In this document: piece by piece, positions 16,675 to 25,793 of the stretch
Numbering within the stretch: position 1 is the first letter of the stretch
Layout of the letters: every line of letters begins with the position of its first letter
From: Pedobacter rhodius
Lineage (GTDB): Bacteria > Bacteroidota > Bacteroidia > Sphingobacteriales > Sphingobacteriaceae
Assembly: GCF_027213645.1 (NCBI RefSeq)
Contig: NZ_JAPWGL010000003.1
Coordinates: forward strand, 186,001 to 250,000
Direction of reading: 5' to 3'
DNA length: 64,000 bases
Made by a program: the position numbers and the translations under genes
The notes under the pieces: model-generated
What the model was told of the DNA's origin: nothing
The model's input: only the letters and a program-made list of their open reading frames with translations
Database searches by the model: none

Positions 16675-17838
16675 ATGGAACATTTACAGCAATCCTTTAA
16701 CGTTCAATACAATTTTAATGTCTTCTTTACTGCTGCCCTTTTTTCAGTTGAAAATGATTTGTTTAGCAATTTTCTGGCAGGGTTAAACCCGGCGAAGGCG
16801 GTAAAAAAGATTTTCTTTGTTGTAGATGAAGGTGTCGCAAATGCGCATCCCGACTTAAGTCAAAACATAAAAAATTACTTCAGCAAGTACAATCAAACAC
16901 AACTGGTTCAGGACATTCTGGTTATCCCGGGAGGTGAAATTGTAAAGAATGAAACCCAATATTTTGATAAGGTTTTGGAAGCTGTAAATACTTTTGGCAT
17001 CGATCGTCATTCCTTTATTGCGGCTATTGGTGGCGGTGCTTTATTGGATATGGTGGGCTATGCAGCCAACGTTTCACACCGGGGTATTAAACACATACGC
17101 ATCCCTACAACGGTGTTATCTCAAAACGATTCGGGTGTCGGTGTTAAAAATGGCATTAACTATTTCAATAAGAAGAACTTTTTAGGTACGTTTTCACCTC
17201 CGGCTGCGGTTTTTAACGATGAACAGTTTTTAAAAACACTTTCCGACCGCGATTGGCGTTCGGGAATCGCGGAAGCAATAAAAGTGGCCTTGATAAAAGA
17301 CCGCGAATTTTTCGAATGGCTGGAAGCAAATGCCGATGCCATGGCAAACCGAAATATAGAGGCAATGAATTATCAGATATGGAAATGTGCAAAATTGCAT
17401 ATGGAGCACATCAGAAGTGGCGACCCTTTCGAAAGCGGTTCTGCCCGTCCGTTAGATTTTGGGCATTGGAGTGCGCATAAATTGGAGTACCTGACGAATT
17501 TCGAAGTCAGGCATGGTGAAGCCGTAGCCATGGGCATCGCTTTAGATACCATTTACTCACAGCTATCAGGAAGAATAAGTTCTGATGACTCGCAAAGGGT
17601 TATAAAATTGATTCAGGCACTTGGTTTTGAACTGACGCACCCATTGTTGCAGGTAACCGCAGGCAACAGCCCGATTTTACAAGGCTTGGAAGAATTCAGA
17701 GAGCACTTGGGTGGCGAATTAACCATTACTTTATTAACAGGGATTGGCAGTGGCGAAGAAGTTCATGAAATGGATACAGAGCTGTTGAAACAAGCTGCGG
17801 AAATATTGAACCATCAGGCAAATCTTCAATTTAATTGA
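16675..17838 (+). CDS. eboD: EboD-like sugar phosphate cyclase (3-dehydroquinate synthase superfamily)
   Basis: A 387-residue protein of the AroB superfamily. NAD-binding residues lie in AAIGGGALLDMVGYAAN. The substrate-binding region is GVGVKNGINYFNKKNFLGTF. The three zinc ligands of the family are visible as Glu in IAEAIKVAL, His in FGHWSAH and His in VRHGEAVAMG. It differs from housekeeping AroB around the GHWSAHKLE stretch, so it is more likely a dedicated ebo cyclase than the shikimate enzyme. It ends one base before eboE. The real substrate is unknown. Confidence 0.88.
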   Translation: MEHLQQSFNVQYNFNVFFTAALFSVENDLFSNFLAGLNPAKAVKKIFFVVDEGVANAHPDLSQNIKNYFSKYNQTQLVQDILVIPGGEIVKNETQYFDKVLEAVNTFGIDRHSFIAAIGGGALLDMVGYAANVSHRGIKHIRIPTTVLSQNDSGVGVKNGINYFNKKNFLGTFSPPAAVFNDEQFLKTLSDRDWRSGIAEAIKVALIKDREFFEWLEANADAMANRNIEAMNYQIWKCAKLHMEHIRSGDPFESGSARPLDFGHWSAHKLEYLTNFEVRHGEAVAMGIALDTIYSQLSGRISSDDSQRVIKLIQALGFELTHPLLQVTAGNSPILQGLEEFREHLGGELTITLLTGIGSGEEVHEMDTELLKQAAEILNHQANLQFN

Positions 17839-17839
17839 T

Positions 17840-19015
17840 ATGGAAATTAATTTAGCACATTTAACTTTCTGTACCAATATTTATACAGGCGAAAGCTGGG
17901 CGGCACATTTTGCGGTTTTAAAGGATAGCTTTCCGGTTTTAAAGGCGCAGTTATCGCCCGAAAAACCGATGGGTATTGGTCTGCGTTTATCCAACCTTGC
18001 AAGCATCGAGTTGCTACAGGAAAATCATCTGGAAGAATTTAAACTATGGCTTAACGAAGTAGGTAGTTATGTTTTTACAATGAACGGATTTCCCTACGGC
18101 GGCTTTCACCACACCAGGGTAAAAGATCAGGTTCACGCACCGGACTGGACAACTGCCGAACGCCTTGATTATACAATTCGTTTGTTTGATATCCTCGCTG
18201 AGATACTTCCTGAAGGTATGGATGGCGGCATTTCGACTTCTCCCTTAAGTTATAAACTCTGGTTTTCTACTGACAAGGAGCGTGAGGTTGCAACAGCTAC
18301 GGCAACTGAAAATATTTTAAAAGTTGCTGGGAAACTTAAAGAAATTAAAGCGCAAACCGGGAAAGTCCTTCACCTTGATATAGAACCAGAACCGGATGGC
18401 TTTTTAGAATCCGGCCCTGAATTTATCGATTGGTATGAAAATGTCTTACTTCAATCGGGAAAATTACACAACGACATTATAAAAGAACACATCTGTTTGT
18501 GCTATGATGTTTGCCATTTCGCTATTGGCTACGAACCACATGTTGCAATTATTGATGAATTGAAAGCAAAGGGCATTTCAGTTGGAAAAATTCAGATTAG
18601 TGCGGCTTTGAAAGCGAAATTACCAGAGGCAGTTTCAGCAAGGATTGCAGTGATTAATGAGCTTGCCCATTTCGATGAGCCAACTTATTTGCACCAGGTC
18701 ATTGCGAAGCAAAATGATAGAAATTTAATTCGCTATCCTGATTTATCAAATGCTTTGGCCGATAAGAAAAATAAAAATTCTACAGAGTGGCGGGCACACT
18801 TCCACGTACCGATTTTTATTGAAGATATGGGTATTATACAATCAACGCAATCTGATATAAAGGCCGTGTTGGATTACCATAAAAGCATGCCTTTTACCAA
18901 TCACCTGGAAGTTGAAACGTATACCTGGGAAGTGCTTCCCGCTTCGTTAAAAGTACCCTTAAACGACTCAATTGTTCGTGAATTACAATGGGTTAAAAAC
19001 ATTTTAGAATCTTAA
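17840..19015 (+). CDS. eboE: EboE-like sugar phosphate isomerase/epimerase-fold protein
   Basis: A 391-residue TIM-barrel protein related to the xylose-isomerase-like superfamily. Characteristic parts are the N-terminal LTFCTNIYTGESW, acidic and His clusters HLDIEPEPDGF, LCYDVCHFAIGYEP and KIQISAALKAKLP, and the C-terminal HFHVPIFIED and LEVETYTWEVLP, which could supply metal ligands. It is joined to eboD and eboF by spacers of one and three bases. Annotated in other genomes as a metabolite-traffic protein; the reaction is unproven. Confidence 0.87.
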   Translation: MEINLAHLTFCTNIYTGESWAAHFAVLKDSFPVLKAQLSPEKPMGIGLRLSNLASIELLQENHLEEFKLWLNEVGSYVFTMNGFPYGGFHHTRVKDQVHAPDWTTAERLDYTIRLFDILAEILPEGMDGGISTSPLSYKLWFSTDKEREVATATATENILKVAGKLKEIKAQTGKVLHLDIEPEPDGFLESGPEFIDWYENVLLQSGKLHNDIIKEHICLCYDVCHFAIGYEPHVAIIDELKAKGISVGKIQISAALKAKLPEAVSARIAVINELAHFDEPTYLHQVIAKQNDRNLIRYPDLSNALADKKNKNSTEWRAHFHVPIFIEDMGIIQSTQSDIKAVLDYHKSMPFTNHLEVETYTWEVLPASLKVPLNDSIVRELQWVKNILES

Positions 19016-19018
19016 ATC

Positions 19019-20368
19019 ATGCATAAAACAGTTGTTATTGATATCGTTGGCTTATCTGCATCCGTTATTGGAGCGCATACGCCCTTTCTTAAAAAATATA
19101 TTGCAGGAAAGAATTTTACGAATATCGAACCCCTGCTACCGGCAGTGACGACAAGCGTTCAATCCAGCTACCTTACCGGAAAATATCCATCCGAAAATGG
19201 TATCGTTAGTAATGGCTGGTATGATCATGCAGATAGCGAAATAAAATTCTGGAAGCAATCGAACAAGCTTGTTGATGCAGAAAAAATTTGGGATAAAGCT
19301 AAAAAAGAAGATCCATCTTTTACCTGCTCGAATATGTTCTGGTGGTATAATATGTATACAAATGCTGACTATACGGTAACACCTCGTCCGAATTATTTGG
19401 CCGATGGCCGTAAATTGCCCGACTGCTATTCTCAGCCAGCCGAATTACGCGATCATTTACAGCAAAAATTTGGTCAATTTCCGTTATTTCAATTCTGGGG
19501 CCCCGGCGCAAACATCAAATCGACCAGGTGGATTGCAGATGCGGCAATGGAAACAGAACAACTGCATAACCCAACGCTTACTTTAATTTACCTGCCACAT
19601 CTGGATTATTGCCTTCAGAAATTCGGCCCTGAATTAAATAAAATAAGTTCTGAATTAAAAGAAATAGACCAGGTTGTTGAAGAGCTGGTTAACTTTTATG
19701 AAAAGAAAGGCGCCAAAATTATTCTGCTTTCGGAATATGGTATTGAACCAGTAACTAACCCTATTCATTTGAACCGGGTTTTCAGGGAAAATGGTCTAAT
19801 CGGAATAAGAGAAGAGCGAGGTTTGGAGTTGCTCGACCCGGGTGCTTCAAAAGCTTTTGCAGTTGCCGACCATCAGATTGCACATGTATATATCAACGAT
19901 AAAAGCGCAACCGAGCAAGTTAAAATCTTGCTCAAAAAGGCGGCAGGTGTTGATTTAGTTTTAGATAAAACGGAGCAGGAGCAGTACAACATTAATCACG
20001 AACGTTCGGGCGATTTCGTCGTTACCGCTAAAGAAAACAGTTGGTTTACGTATTATTTCTGGTTAGATGATGCGAAGGCGCCTGATTACGCAAGGTGTGT
20101 AGACATTCATAAAAAACCCGGTTATGACCCTGTCGAAATGTTTATGTCGTCGAAACTGCGCGCAGGTTATAAATTGCTTCGAAAAAAGGCCGGTTTCAGG
20201 TATGTAATGGATGTGATTCCCCTCGACGCAACCTTGGTTAAAGGTTCTCATGGAAGAATTGGCGTACCTGATGCATTTAAGCCAGTGCTGATTACAGACT
20301 CAGAAATTAGCGGCAAGCTTGAAGCACCGGATGTTTATAATGTGATTTGGGAGGCGTTGACAAAGTAG
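19019..20368 (+). CDS. eboF: EboF-like nucleotide pyrophosphatase/phosphodiesterase-family protein
   Basis: A 449-residue alkaline-phosphatase-superfamily enzyme. The nucleophile is the Thr in PAVTTSVQSSYLTGKYPSEN (residues about 39-58); likely metal ligands include Asp in VVIDIVGLS, Asp in LPHLDYC, the residues around LLSEYGIEPV, Asp/His in VADHQIAH and His in KGSHGRIG. No signal peptide is visible, so it should act in the cytoplasm, unlike many family members. It closes the ebo cluster; the next gene starts 241 bp downstream. Confidence 0.87.
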   Translation: MHKTVVIDIVGLSASVIGAHTPFLKKYIAGKNFTNIEPLLPAVTTSVQSSYLTGKYPSENGIVSNGWYDHADSEIKFWKQSNKLVDAEKIWDKAKKEDPSFTCSNMFWWYNMYTNADYTVTPRPNYLADGRKLPDCYSQPAELRDHLQQKFGQFPLFQFWGPGANIKSTRWIADAAMETEQLHNPTLTLIYLPHLDYCLQKFGPELNKISSELKEIDQVVEELVNFYEKKGAKIILLSEYGIEPVTNPIHLNRVFRENGLIGIREERGLELLDPGASKAFAVADHQIAHVYINDKSATEQVKILLKKAAGVDLVLDKTEQEQYNINHERSGDFVVTAKENSWFTYYFWLDDAKAPDYARCVDIHKKPGYDPVEMFMSSKLRAGYKLLRKKAGFRYVMDVIPLDATLVKGSHGRIGVPDAFKPVLITDSEISGKLEAPDVYNVIWEALTK

Positions 20369-20609
20369 TAAGCTTTGACAACTTTTAAAAATTGTTAACA
20401 GTTTATCGTTTAAATAAGGTGGCTATTAATCATAACTTTTTTATTAAACGAAGTTGTCTAATCCAAAAAACGGGCATTATTAAAGCATTTTCTGTCTTGA
20501 ATATTTTATTCAGAAAATTTCATTTACAAAACGCATAAGCCGGGGGTTTTATTCGCAAAATTTTTGCTTTTGAGTAGTGAATAATAAAAATTTATTTTAT
20601 CATTGGATT

Positions 20610-23600
20610 ATGAAAAATTATACTACTTTAACGTTTCTTTTATTCGTCTCACTAAGTCTGAATGCACAAATTACAATAAATTCTGCCTGGGAAAATTTCC
20701 TTAAAAACGATAGAAAAACAGCCCGTATTCAATTTACTCAACTTTCAAAAAACGAAGCTACAGCCCAGGAAGCCAACTTGGTGCTGAGCTTAATGTCTGA
20801 ATTCGATCAATCGTCTGAAACTGGTTTTGATTATTTTAAGAAATTTTACGATTTATCTGACAATCCTGAGCCTTATGTTTTGGCCATGTGGGGAAGCTAT
20901 GCTTTAATCGGCACAGATGGAAATGATAATAAAAAACATTTCGATTTTTATAATAGCCTGTTGAAGAGAAAATTTGACGGCATGATTTATGGCATGGCAA
21001 ATTCAAGGATTGGAGCATATTATGAAAGTAATAAAAACTATGTGCTGGCCGATAAGGCTTACGCACAGATTGGTAGCTTAGACAATTGGTTAATCACTTC
21101 CGAATTCGAAAACATTTCTACAAGTGGCTTTGATAAAACTTACGATGTTTTAGAGAAACCACAGTTGGATGCAAAGTTTACCGGAAAAAAGGGGCTGGAG
21201 TTTGGCTGGAGAACCGTTCCCTATACAAAACATAACAAATGGTTTGATTTTACTTTCTATAATAATTACCGTAATTCTATAATTTTTGCTCAGAATTTTG
21301 TTAAAACTACTAACGATATCAATGCTCAGTTACGCATTGGTGTTTCAGGTTCTGTTAAAGTATGGGTAAACGACCAATTGGTAATTTCTGAAGCAGATGA
21401 ACGTAATAATGATCTTGATTCCTATATCAGCAAGATAAAATTAAATACGGGTTACAATCGTATTCTGATTCAGATTGGCGAAAGTTATGCAGGTCGTTCT
21501 AATTTTCTTGTTCGCTTAACAGATGAAAATGGAAAAACCTTGGAAGGAATAACATCTACCACAACGCCTCAAAAATACACGAAAGAAACTGTTTTTAAAC
21601 CATCCGGCGTTAGACTTCCAGCTATAATTTTTTTCGAAAATGAAATTGCTAAACAACCCGATGGCTATTTAAATAAAATACTCTTAGCAAAGCTGTATTT
21701 AAGAATTGATAATGCATTTGAAGCCAGAAAAATTTTAGAAAAATTACAGGAGAAATTCCCTGAAAGTACTTTTATAAATAATTTATACATAGAGTTATTT
21801 GATAAGGAAGCTAACAGAACCGGTACCGAGACTTTGCAGGAAACCATTAAAACTGTCGATCCGGAATCGCCATTTGCATTAAGCTTGGTTTATAACGATT
21901 ACGTTGCCCAAAACGATTACAATAATGCAGAACTGATAACCAAAAAGCTTGAAGAAGTTTATGGAGAAAGCGAAAATATTATTGCCAAAAAAATACAGAT
22001 TGCAGGTAAGCGGAATAACCAGGAGGAAATTTTAAACCTGGTAGAAAAAGGCTATCAATTGCACCCTAACTCAACTACAATGGTTTGGCTTAAATACCTT
22101 TGTGAAAAAGAAATCAAGAAAAATGCTAATGCCATTACCTATCTAAAAAAATTTGTTGATAATCATGATAATTATGATTTTTCCAAATATTTGGCCAAAG
22201 CGTATTTCGATAAAGGAGCTATTACCGAAGGGATTAACGTTTATCAGAAGGAAATTGATAACGACCCGATTGGTGTTGGAATTTATATGGATTTAGCTGC
22301 CCAGTACTATAACCTTCAGCAATATGATAAAGCCGAAAAGTTATATATCAAGTGTCTTGAAATTGCGCCAAACACAAGCAATTATTACGAATCATTAGGA
22401 CGCATACATGATATCGCTAAACAAAAAGAAAAAGCAATTGCAGCATATCAAAAAAGTTTAAAATTAAATCCGAATAATTACGATGCCATAAAGGCATTGA
22501 GAAAATTAGAAGATAAAAAAGATGTTTTTGACTATTTCGAGCAGCCTGATGTAAAATCGATAGTTTCCAAAGCCCCGAAACTTACAGATTTCCCGGATGA
22601 TCATTATGTGATTCTGAATGAGGAAGTGCAAAAAGTTGCCTATGAAAATGGAGGGTCAGAAGAAAAACATTTTTACATTGCCAAAATTTTAACTCAAAAA
22701 GGTCTTGAAGGATTTAAAGAATATAATATTCCGTATTACAATTCTCAAAATCTTAATGTAGAAATCGCCGAAGTTATTAAGGCTAACGGAATTAAAGTAC
22801 CTGCAGAGCAAAACAGCAGCCAGATTATTTTTACAAATCTTGAGGTTGGCGATGTAATTAACTTACGTTACAAAACGCAAAACTTCAATGAAGGAAGTTT
22901 AGCTACCCATTTCTGGGATTCGTTTTATTTTACACATGGCGCCACGTACATTAATACTAAATTCTCATTGTTAATTCACCGCAATAAACAATTTAAGTAT
23001 CGCTTTTCGCAGAAAGAGATAGCCCCAGTTAAAATACAGAAGGATGAATTCGACCTATATATATGGAAAGCCGAAAATCAAAAGGCATTAATTTACGAAG
23101 ATAAGATGCCGCCGATGGATGACGTTACTAATATTATTTATGTTTCATCAATTCCTGACTGGCAATTTGTGGCCAATTGGTATCATAATATTGCAACGGC
23201 AAAAGCCAGAAGTAGCTATGAAATTAAAACTGTTATTAATGATTTGTTTAAGGGGAAAAATAATCTGGATGATTTAAACAAGATTAAACTAATCTACAAA
23301 TACATCACACAGAATATTTCTTACAGCTCGGTTTCGTTTAGGCAGAGTGGTATTATTCCTCAAAACCCGGCAACGGTTATTAATACCAGAATAGGTGATT
23401 GTAAAGATGTTTCAACACTGTTTATTACCATGTGTAAAGAAGCCGGAATCAGTGCAGAATTGGCCTTAGTAAAAACCAGGGATAATGGTCAGAACACAAT
23501 GCTTTTACCAACAATTGATTTTAACCACTGCATTGCGAAGGCAACTATCAACGGTAAAAGCTATTATGTCGAATTAACATCCGGAACTTTGCCTTTCGGC

Positions 23601-24338
23601 ACCTTTTATAATAGTGCTTTAAATGAACAGATTTTAGAAATTAATAATAATACATTTGATTTAAGCAGGTTAAATCCAACACAGCGCCCGAAAAACACCT
23701 TGAAATATACTACAAACATTACGCTTAAAGGCACTGACATACAGATTAAAGAAATTAATTATTCTACAGGTTCGGTAGCAAGCAGTATAAGGGATATGTT
23801 TGATAACCTGTCAAACAAAGATCAGATTAAAAAGCTCAAGGAAAATTTAGTTGAAACATTTCCTGAGAATGACGTTTATAAGATAGAATTTACCAACTTA
23901 AGCCCGCTTACAGCATCTTCAGATACTTTAAAGGCTTATACTGAATATGCGCTGATGAAAACCATCAAGCCGGTCGCAGGTATGAGCATTTTTTCTTTGC
24001 CATGGTCTATGTCTGCTAAAGCAAATCAATTACAGATTTCACAACCGCGTAATTTTGGAATTGATCTAACGCAAATGTTTTTAGCAGAAAACTGCTCCGA
24101 AGAAATAACAATGCAGTTACCTGAAGGTAAGAAACTGGTAGAAGTGTTAAAACCACTTAACGTTTCAAATGAATATATAGATTTTTCTATAACCAGTAAA
24201 TCTGTTGGAAACAAGGTGGTTTTTAACAGGAAGATTACACTGAAAAAAGATTATGTTCCGGCGGAAAAAGCGGAAGCATTTAAGGCCGCATTTATTCAAG
24301 TTGTAGATGCAGACCAACAACAATTAGCCATTAAGTAA
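20610..24338 (+). CDS. Secreted TPR - DUF3857 - transglutaminase-like protein
   Basis: A 1,242-residue secreted protein. The signal peptide MKNYTTLTFLLFVSLSLNAQ sets the start at 20610. Residues about 340-630 carry TPR-like helices (YNLQQYDKAEKLYIKCLEI, IAAYQKSLKLNPNNYDAIKA). A DUF3857 beta domain follows at about 660-830, then a transglutaminase-like domain: catalytic Cys in RIGDCKDVSTLF and His in DFNHCIA. The third position reads YYVELTSG rather than the usual Asp, so activity is uncertain. It is a single gene, ending at a terminator shared with the convergent epimerase. Confidence 0.88.
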   Translation: MKNYTTLTFLLFVSLSLNAQITINSAWENFLKNDRKTARIQFTQLSKNEATAQEANLVLSLMSEFDQSSETGFDYFKKFYDLSDNPEPYVLAMWGSYALIGTDGNDNKKHFDFYNSLLKRKFDGMIYGMANSRIGAYYESNKNYVLADKAYAQIGSLDNWLITSEFENISTSGFDKTYDVLEKPQLDAKFTGKKGLEFGWRTVPYTKHNKWFDFTFYNNYRNSIIFAQNFVKTTNDINAQLRIGVSGSVKVWVNDQLVISEADERNNDLDSYISKIKLNTGYNRILIQIGESYAGRSNFLVRLTDENGKTLEGITSTTTPQKYTKETVFKPSGVRLPAIIFFENEIAKQPDGYLNKILLAKLYLRIDNAFEARKILEKLQEKFPESTFINNLYIELFDKEANRTGTETLQETIKTVDPESPFALSLVYNDYVAQNDYNNAELITKKLEEVYGESENIIAKKIQIAGKRNNQEEILNLVEKGYQLHPNSTTMVWLKYLCEKEIKKNANAITYLKKFVDNHDNYDFSKYLAKAYFDKGAITEGINVYQKEIDNDPIGVGIYMDLAAQYYNLQQYDKAEKLYIKCLEIAPNTSNYYESLGRIHDIAKQKEKAIAAYQKSLKLNPNNYDAIKALRKLEDKKDVFDYFEQPDVKSIVSKAPKLTDFPDDHYVILNEEVQKVAYENGGSEEKHFYIAKILTQKGLEGFKEYNIPYYNSQNLNVEIAEVIKANGIKVPAEQNSSQIIFTNLEVGDVINLRYKTQNFNEGSLATHFWDSFYFTHGATYINTKFSLLIHRNKQFKYRFSQKEIAPVKIQKDEFDLYIWKAENQKALIYEDKMPPMDDVTNIIYVSSIPDWQFVANWYHNIATAKARSSYEIKTVINDLFKGKNNLDDLNKIKLIYKYITQNISYSSVSFRQSGIIPQNPATVINTRIGDCKDVSTLFITMCKEAGISAELALVKTRDNGQNTMLLPTIDFNHCIAKATINGKSYYVELTSGTLPFGTFYNSALNEQILEINNNTFDLSRLNPTQRPKNTLKYTTNITLKGTDIQIKEINYSTGSVASSIRDMFDNLSNKDQIKKLKENLVETFPENDVYKIEFTNLSPLTASSDTLKAYTEYALMKTIKPVAGMSIFSLPWSMSAKANQLQISQPRNFGIDLTQMFLAENCSEEITMQLPEGKKLVEVLKPLNVSNEYIDFSITSKSVGNKVVFNRKITLKKDYVPAEKAEAFKAAFIQVVDADQQQLAIK

Positions 24339-24348
24339 AACAAGAAAT

Positions 24349-24373
24349 AAAGTGCTTAAAATTTAAGCGCTTT
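24349..24373. terminator. Bidirectional terminator
   Basis: AAAGTGCTTAAA and TTTAAGCGCTTT form a stem with one G-T pair, followed by TATTTTC on the plus strand and by TTTCTTGTTTTA on the minus strand. It sits between two convergent genes. Confidence 0.7.
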
Positions 24374-24377
24374 ATTT

Positions 24378-25244
24378 TCAAAAACACTCCACTTCCCAGC
24401 ACCGAGCCCAGCTCTTGCCCGCATCGAGTTTAACAATTCCTTCTTTATGAGCTAACTTTTGATTATGGTTTACCCCATCAGCAACGCCGCACCAGGGTTC
24501 TAAACATACAAATGGTGCGTCCTTAGCGGCCCAGATTCCAAAAAAAGGAAAATCATCAAAATGGAAGTGTATTCCGTAATCATTTTTAGTATTTAATAAA
24601 CTGATGCAATTACTTTGAAGGGTTTTAAAAACCAACGCATCGTTGTAAAAAAGATCGTGTTTTAAATTTAATTTATGTCCGTTAAGTTCTATAGTTTCGG
24701 TTTCATCGGCAACCAAACCATCCTTAAGTTTCCAATAAGTTAACCTTTCATCATCATTAAAAGCCAGATAGTAGTCTTCGTATTTGGTATCGGGTGTATT
24801 TGGGACAGCAAAAGCAGGATGTGCACCTAAAGAGAAAAGCATTTTTTTCGAGCCTTTGTTTGTAACCGAATAATTAAGATTTAATTTCCTGTCTATAATT
24901 TGATAAGTAAGTTTTAATTCAAACGGGAAAGGAAAAGCCTTTAAAGTTTCTTCGGTATCACTTAAAGTAAATATTGCTTCGGTATTACTGATTTTTTCTA
25001 CTACAAATTCATGATCCCTGGCAAAACCATGCCTTGGCAGATGATAGGTTTTATCCTGATAAACATAACTGTCATTATTTAAGGCACCAACTATAGGAAA
25101 TAAAACCGGGCTGTGTTTAGCCCAAAAATTAGCATCGCCACTCCATAAATATTCAATTTCAGTTTCTTTGCTAAAAAGGGCCTGCAATTCTGCACCTTTT
25201 GCCGCTATTTCAACTTTTAAAAAGTCGTTTTCTAGTGTTGTCAT
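24378..25244 (-). CDS. Aldose 1-epimerase family protein
   Basis: A 288-residue galactose-mutarotase-fold protein of the LacX-like group. Expected catalytic residues are present: His in RHGFARDHEF, His in SLGAHPAFAVP and the base Glu in VCLEPWCGVADG. It interconverts alpha and beta anomers of aldoses or an unknown sugar; no signal peptide is seen, so it is cytoplasmic. Monocistronic. Confidence 0.9.
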   Translation of the reverse strand: MTTLENDFLKVEIAAKGAELQALFSKETEIEYLWSGDANFWAKHSPVLFPIVGALNNDSYVYQDKTYHLPRHGFARDHEFVVEKISNTEAIFTLSDTEETLKAFPFPFELKLTYQIIDRKLNLNYSVTNKGSKKMLFSLGAHPAFAVPNTPDTKYEDYYLAFNDDERLTYWKLKDGLVADETETIELNGHKLNLKHDLFYNDALVFKTLQSNCISLLNTKNDYGIHFHFDDFPFFGIWAAKDAPFVCLEPWCGVADGVNHNQKLAHKEGIVKLDAGKSWARCWEVECF

Positions 25245-25362
25245 TACATTAAAAGTAGCAAATTTGATGATAATTCAGCGCCTTTTAAAAAAAAACAGAA
25301 AAGTAACCAGCTAGGTGTCCGGAAAACAATATTTTAAATCATTTAATTGCGGCTATTTTAGT

Positions 25363-25370
25363 TAAGTTTG
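25363..25370 (+). promoter_or_regulatory. -7 box TAAGTTTG
   Basis: Matches TAnnTTTG 46 bp upstream of the NTF2-like gene at 25417; the -33 element is not obvious. Confidence 0.4.
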
Positions 25371-25416
25371 ATTAACTGCGACAGGACTGTATATAAGTTA
25401 ATGCCCTATAATAATT

Positions 25417-25743
25417 ATGAATATCGATTTAAGTAAATTAAAGAATTCAAAAGTAAAAGGCGCAATTGAAGCCCTACAAAAAGGTGATGCGAAGGCATGG
25501 TTTACTTTCTTCGCACAAGAGGTAATTTTTTACGATGATGGAAACCAGATGCAATTCAATAATTTTTTCAGGAAAGCGCTTGGAAAGGAACGGTTTATAA
25601 AAATAGATAAAGTTGAAAATAATGGATTAGCTATTTATGGCGATTTTCATTCCGACCAATGGGGAGTTTTCAAAACAATATTTAAATTCCAAATTAATAA
25701 AGAAGGAAAAATAAGTCGCTTAGAGATTGAACAGCTCAGTTAG
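25417..25743 (+). CDS. Small NTF2/SnoaL-like protein
   Basis: A 108-residue cytoplasmic protein. The pattern of an N-terminal helix (VKGAIEALQKGDAKAWFTFF), then AQEVIFYDDGNQMQF, and later beta strands ending FQINKEGKISRLEIEQ is typical of NTF2-like or SnoaL-like folds, which act as small-molecule-binding proteins or isomerases. No catalytic residues can be assigned. Monocistronic, convergent with pepT. Confidence 0.7.
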   Translation: MNIDLSKLKNSKVKGAIEALQKGDAKAWFTFFAQEVIFYDDGNQMQFNNFFRKALGKERFIKIDKVENNGLAIYGDFHSDQWGVFKTIFKFQINKEGKISRLEIEQLS

Positions 25744-25775
25744 CGATTGGTCGTTTTCATTTTGACAACGGCCAA
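25744..25775. repeat. Hairpin between convergent genes
   Basis: ATTGGTCGTT and AACGGCCAAT pair with one wobble around an 11-base loop. The flanks carry the GGCCAATTGCTAACTGAAAAC filler type seen elsewhere in the window. A terminator function is possible, but no strong T-run follows. Confidence 0.45.
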
Positions 25776-25793
25776 TTGCTAACTGAAAACTGG

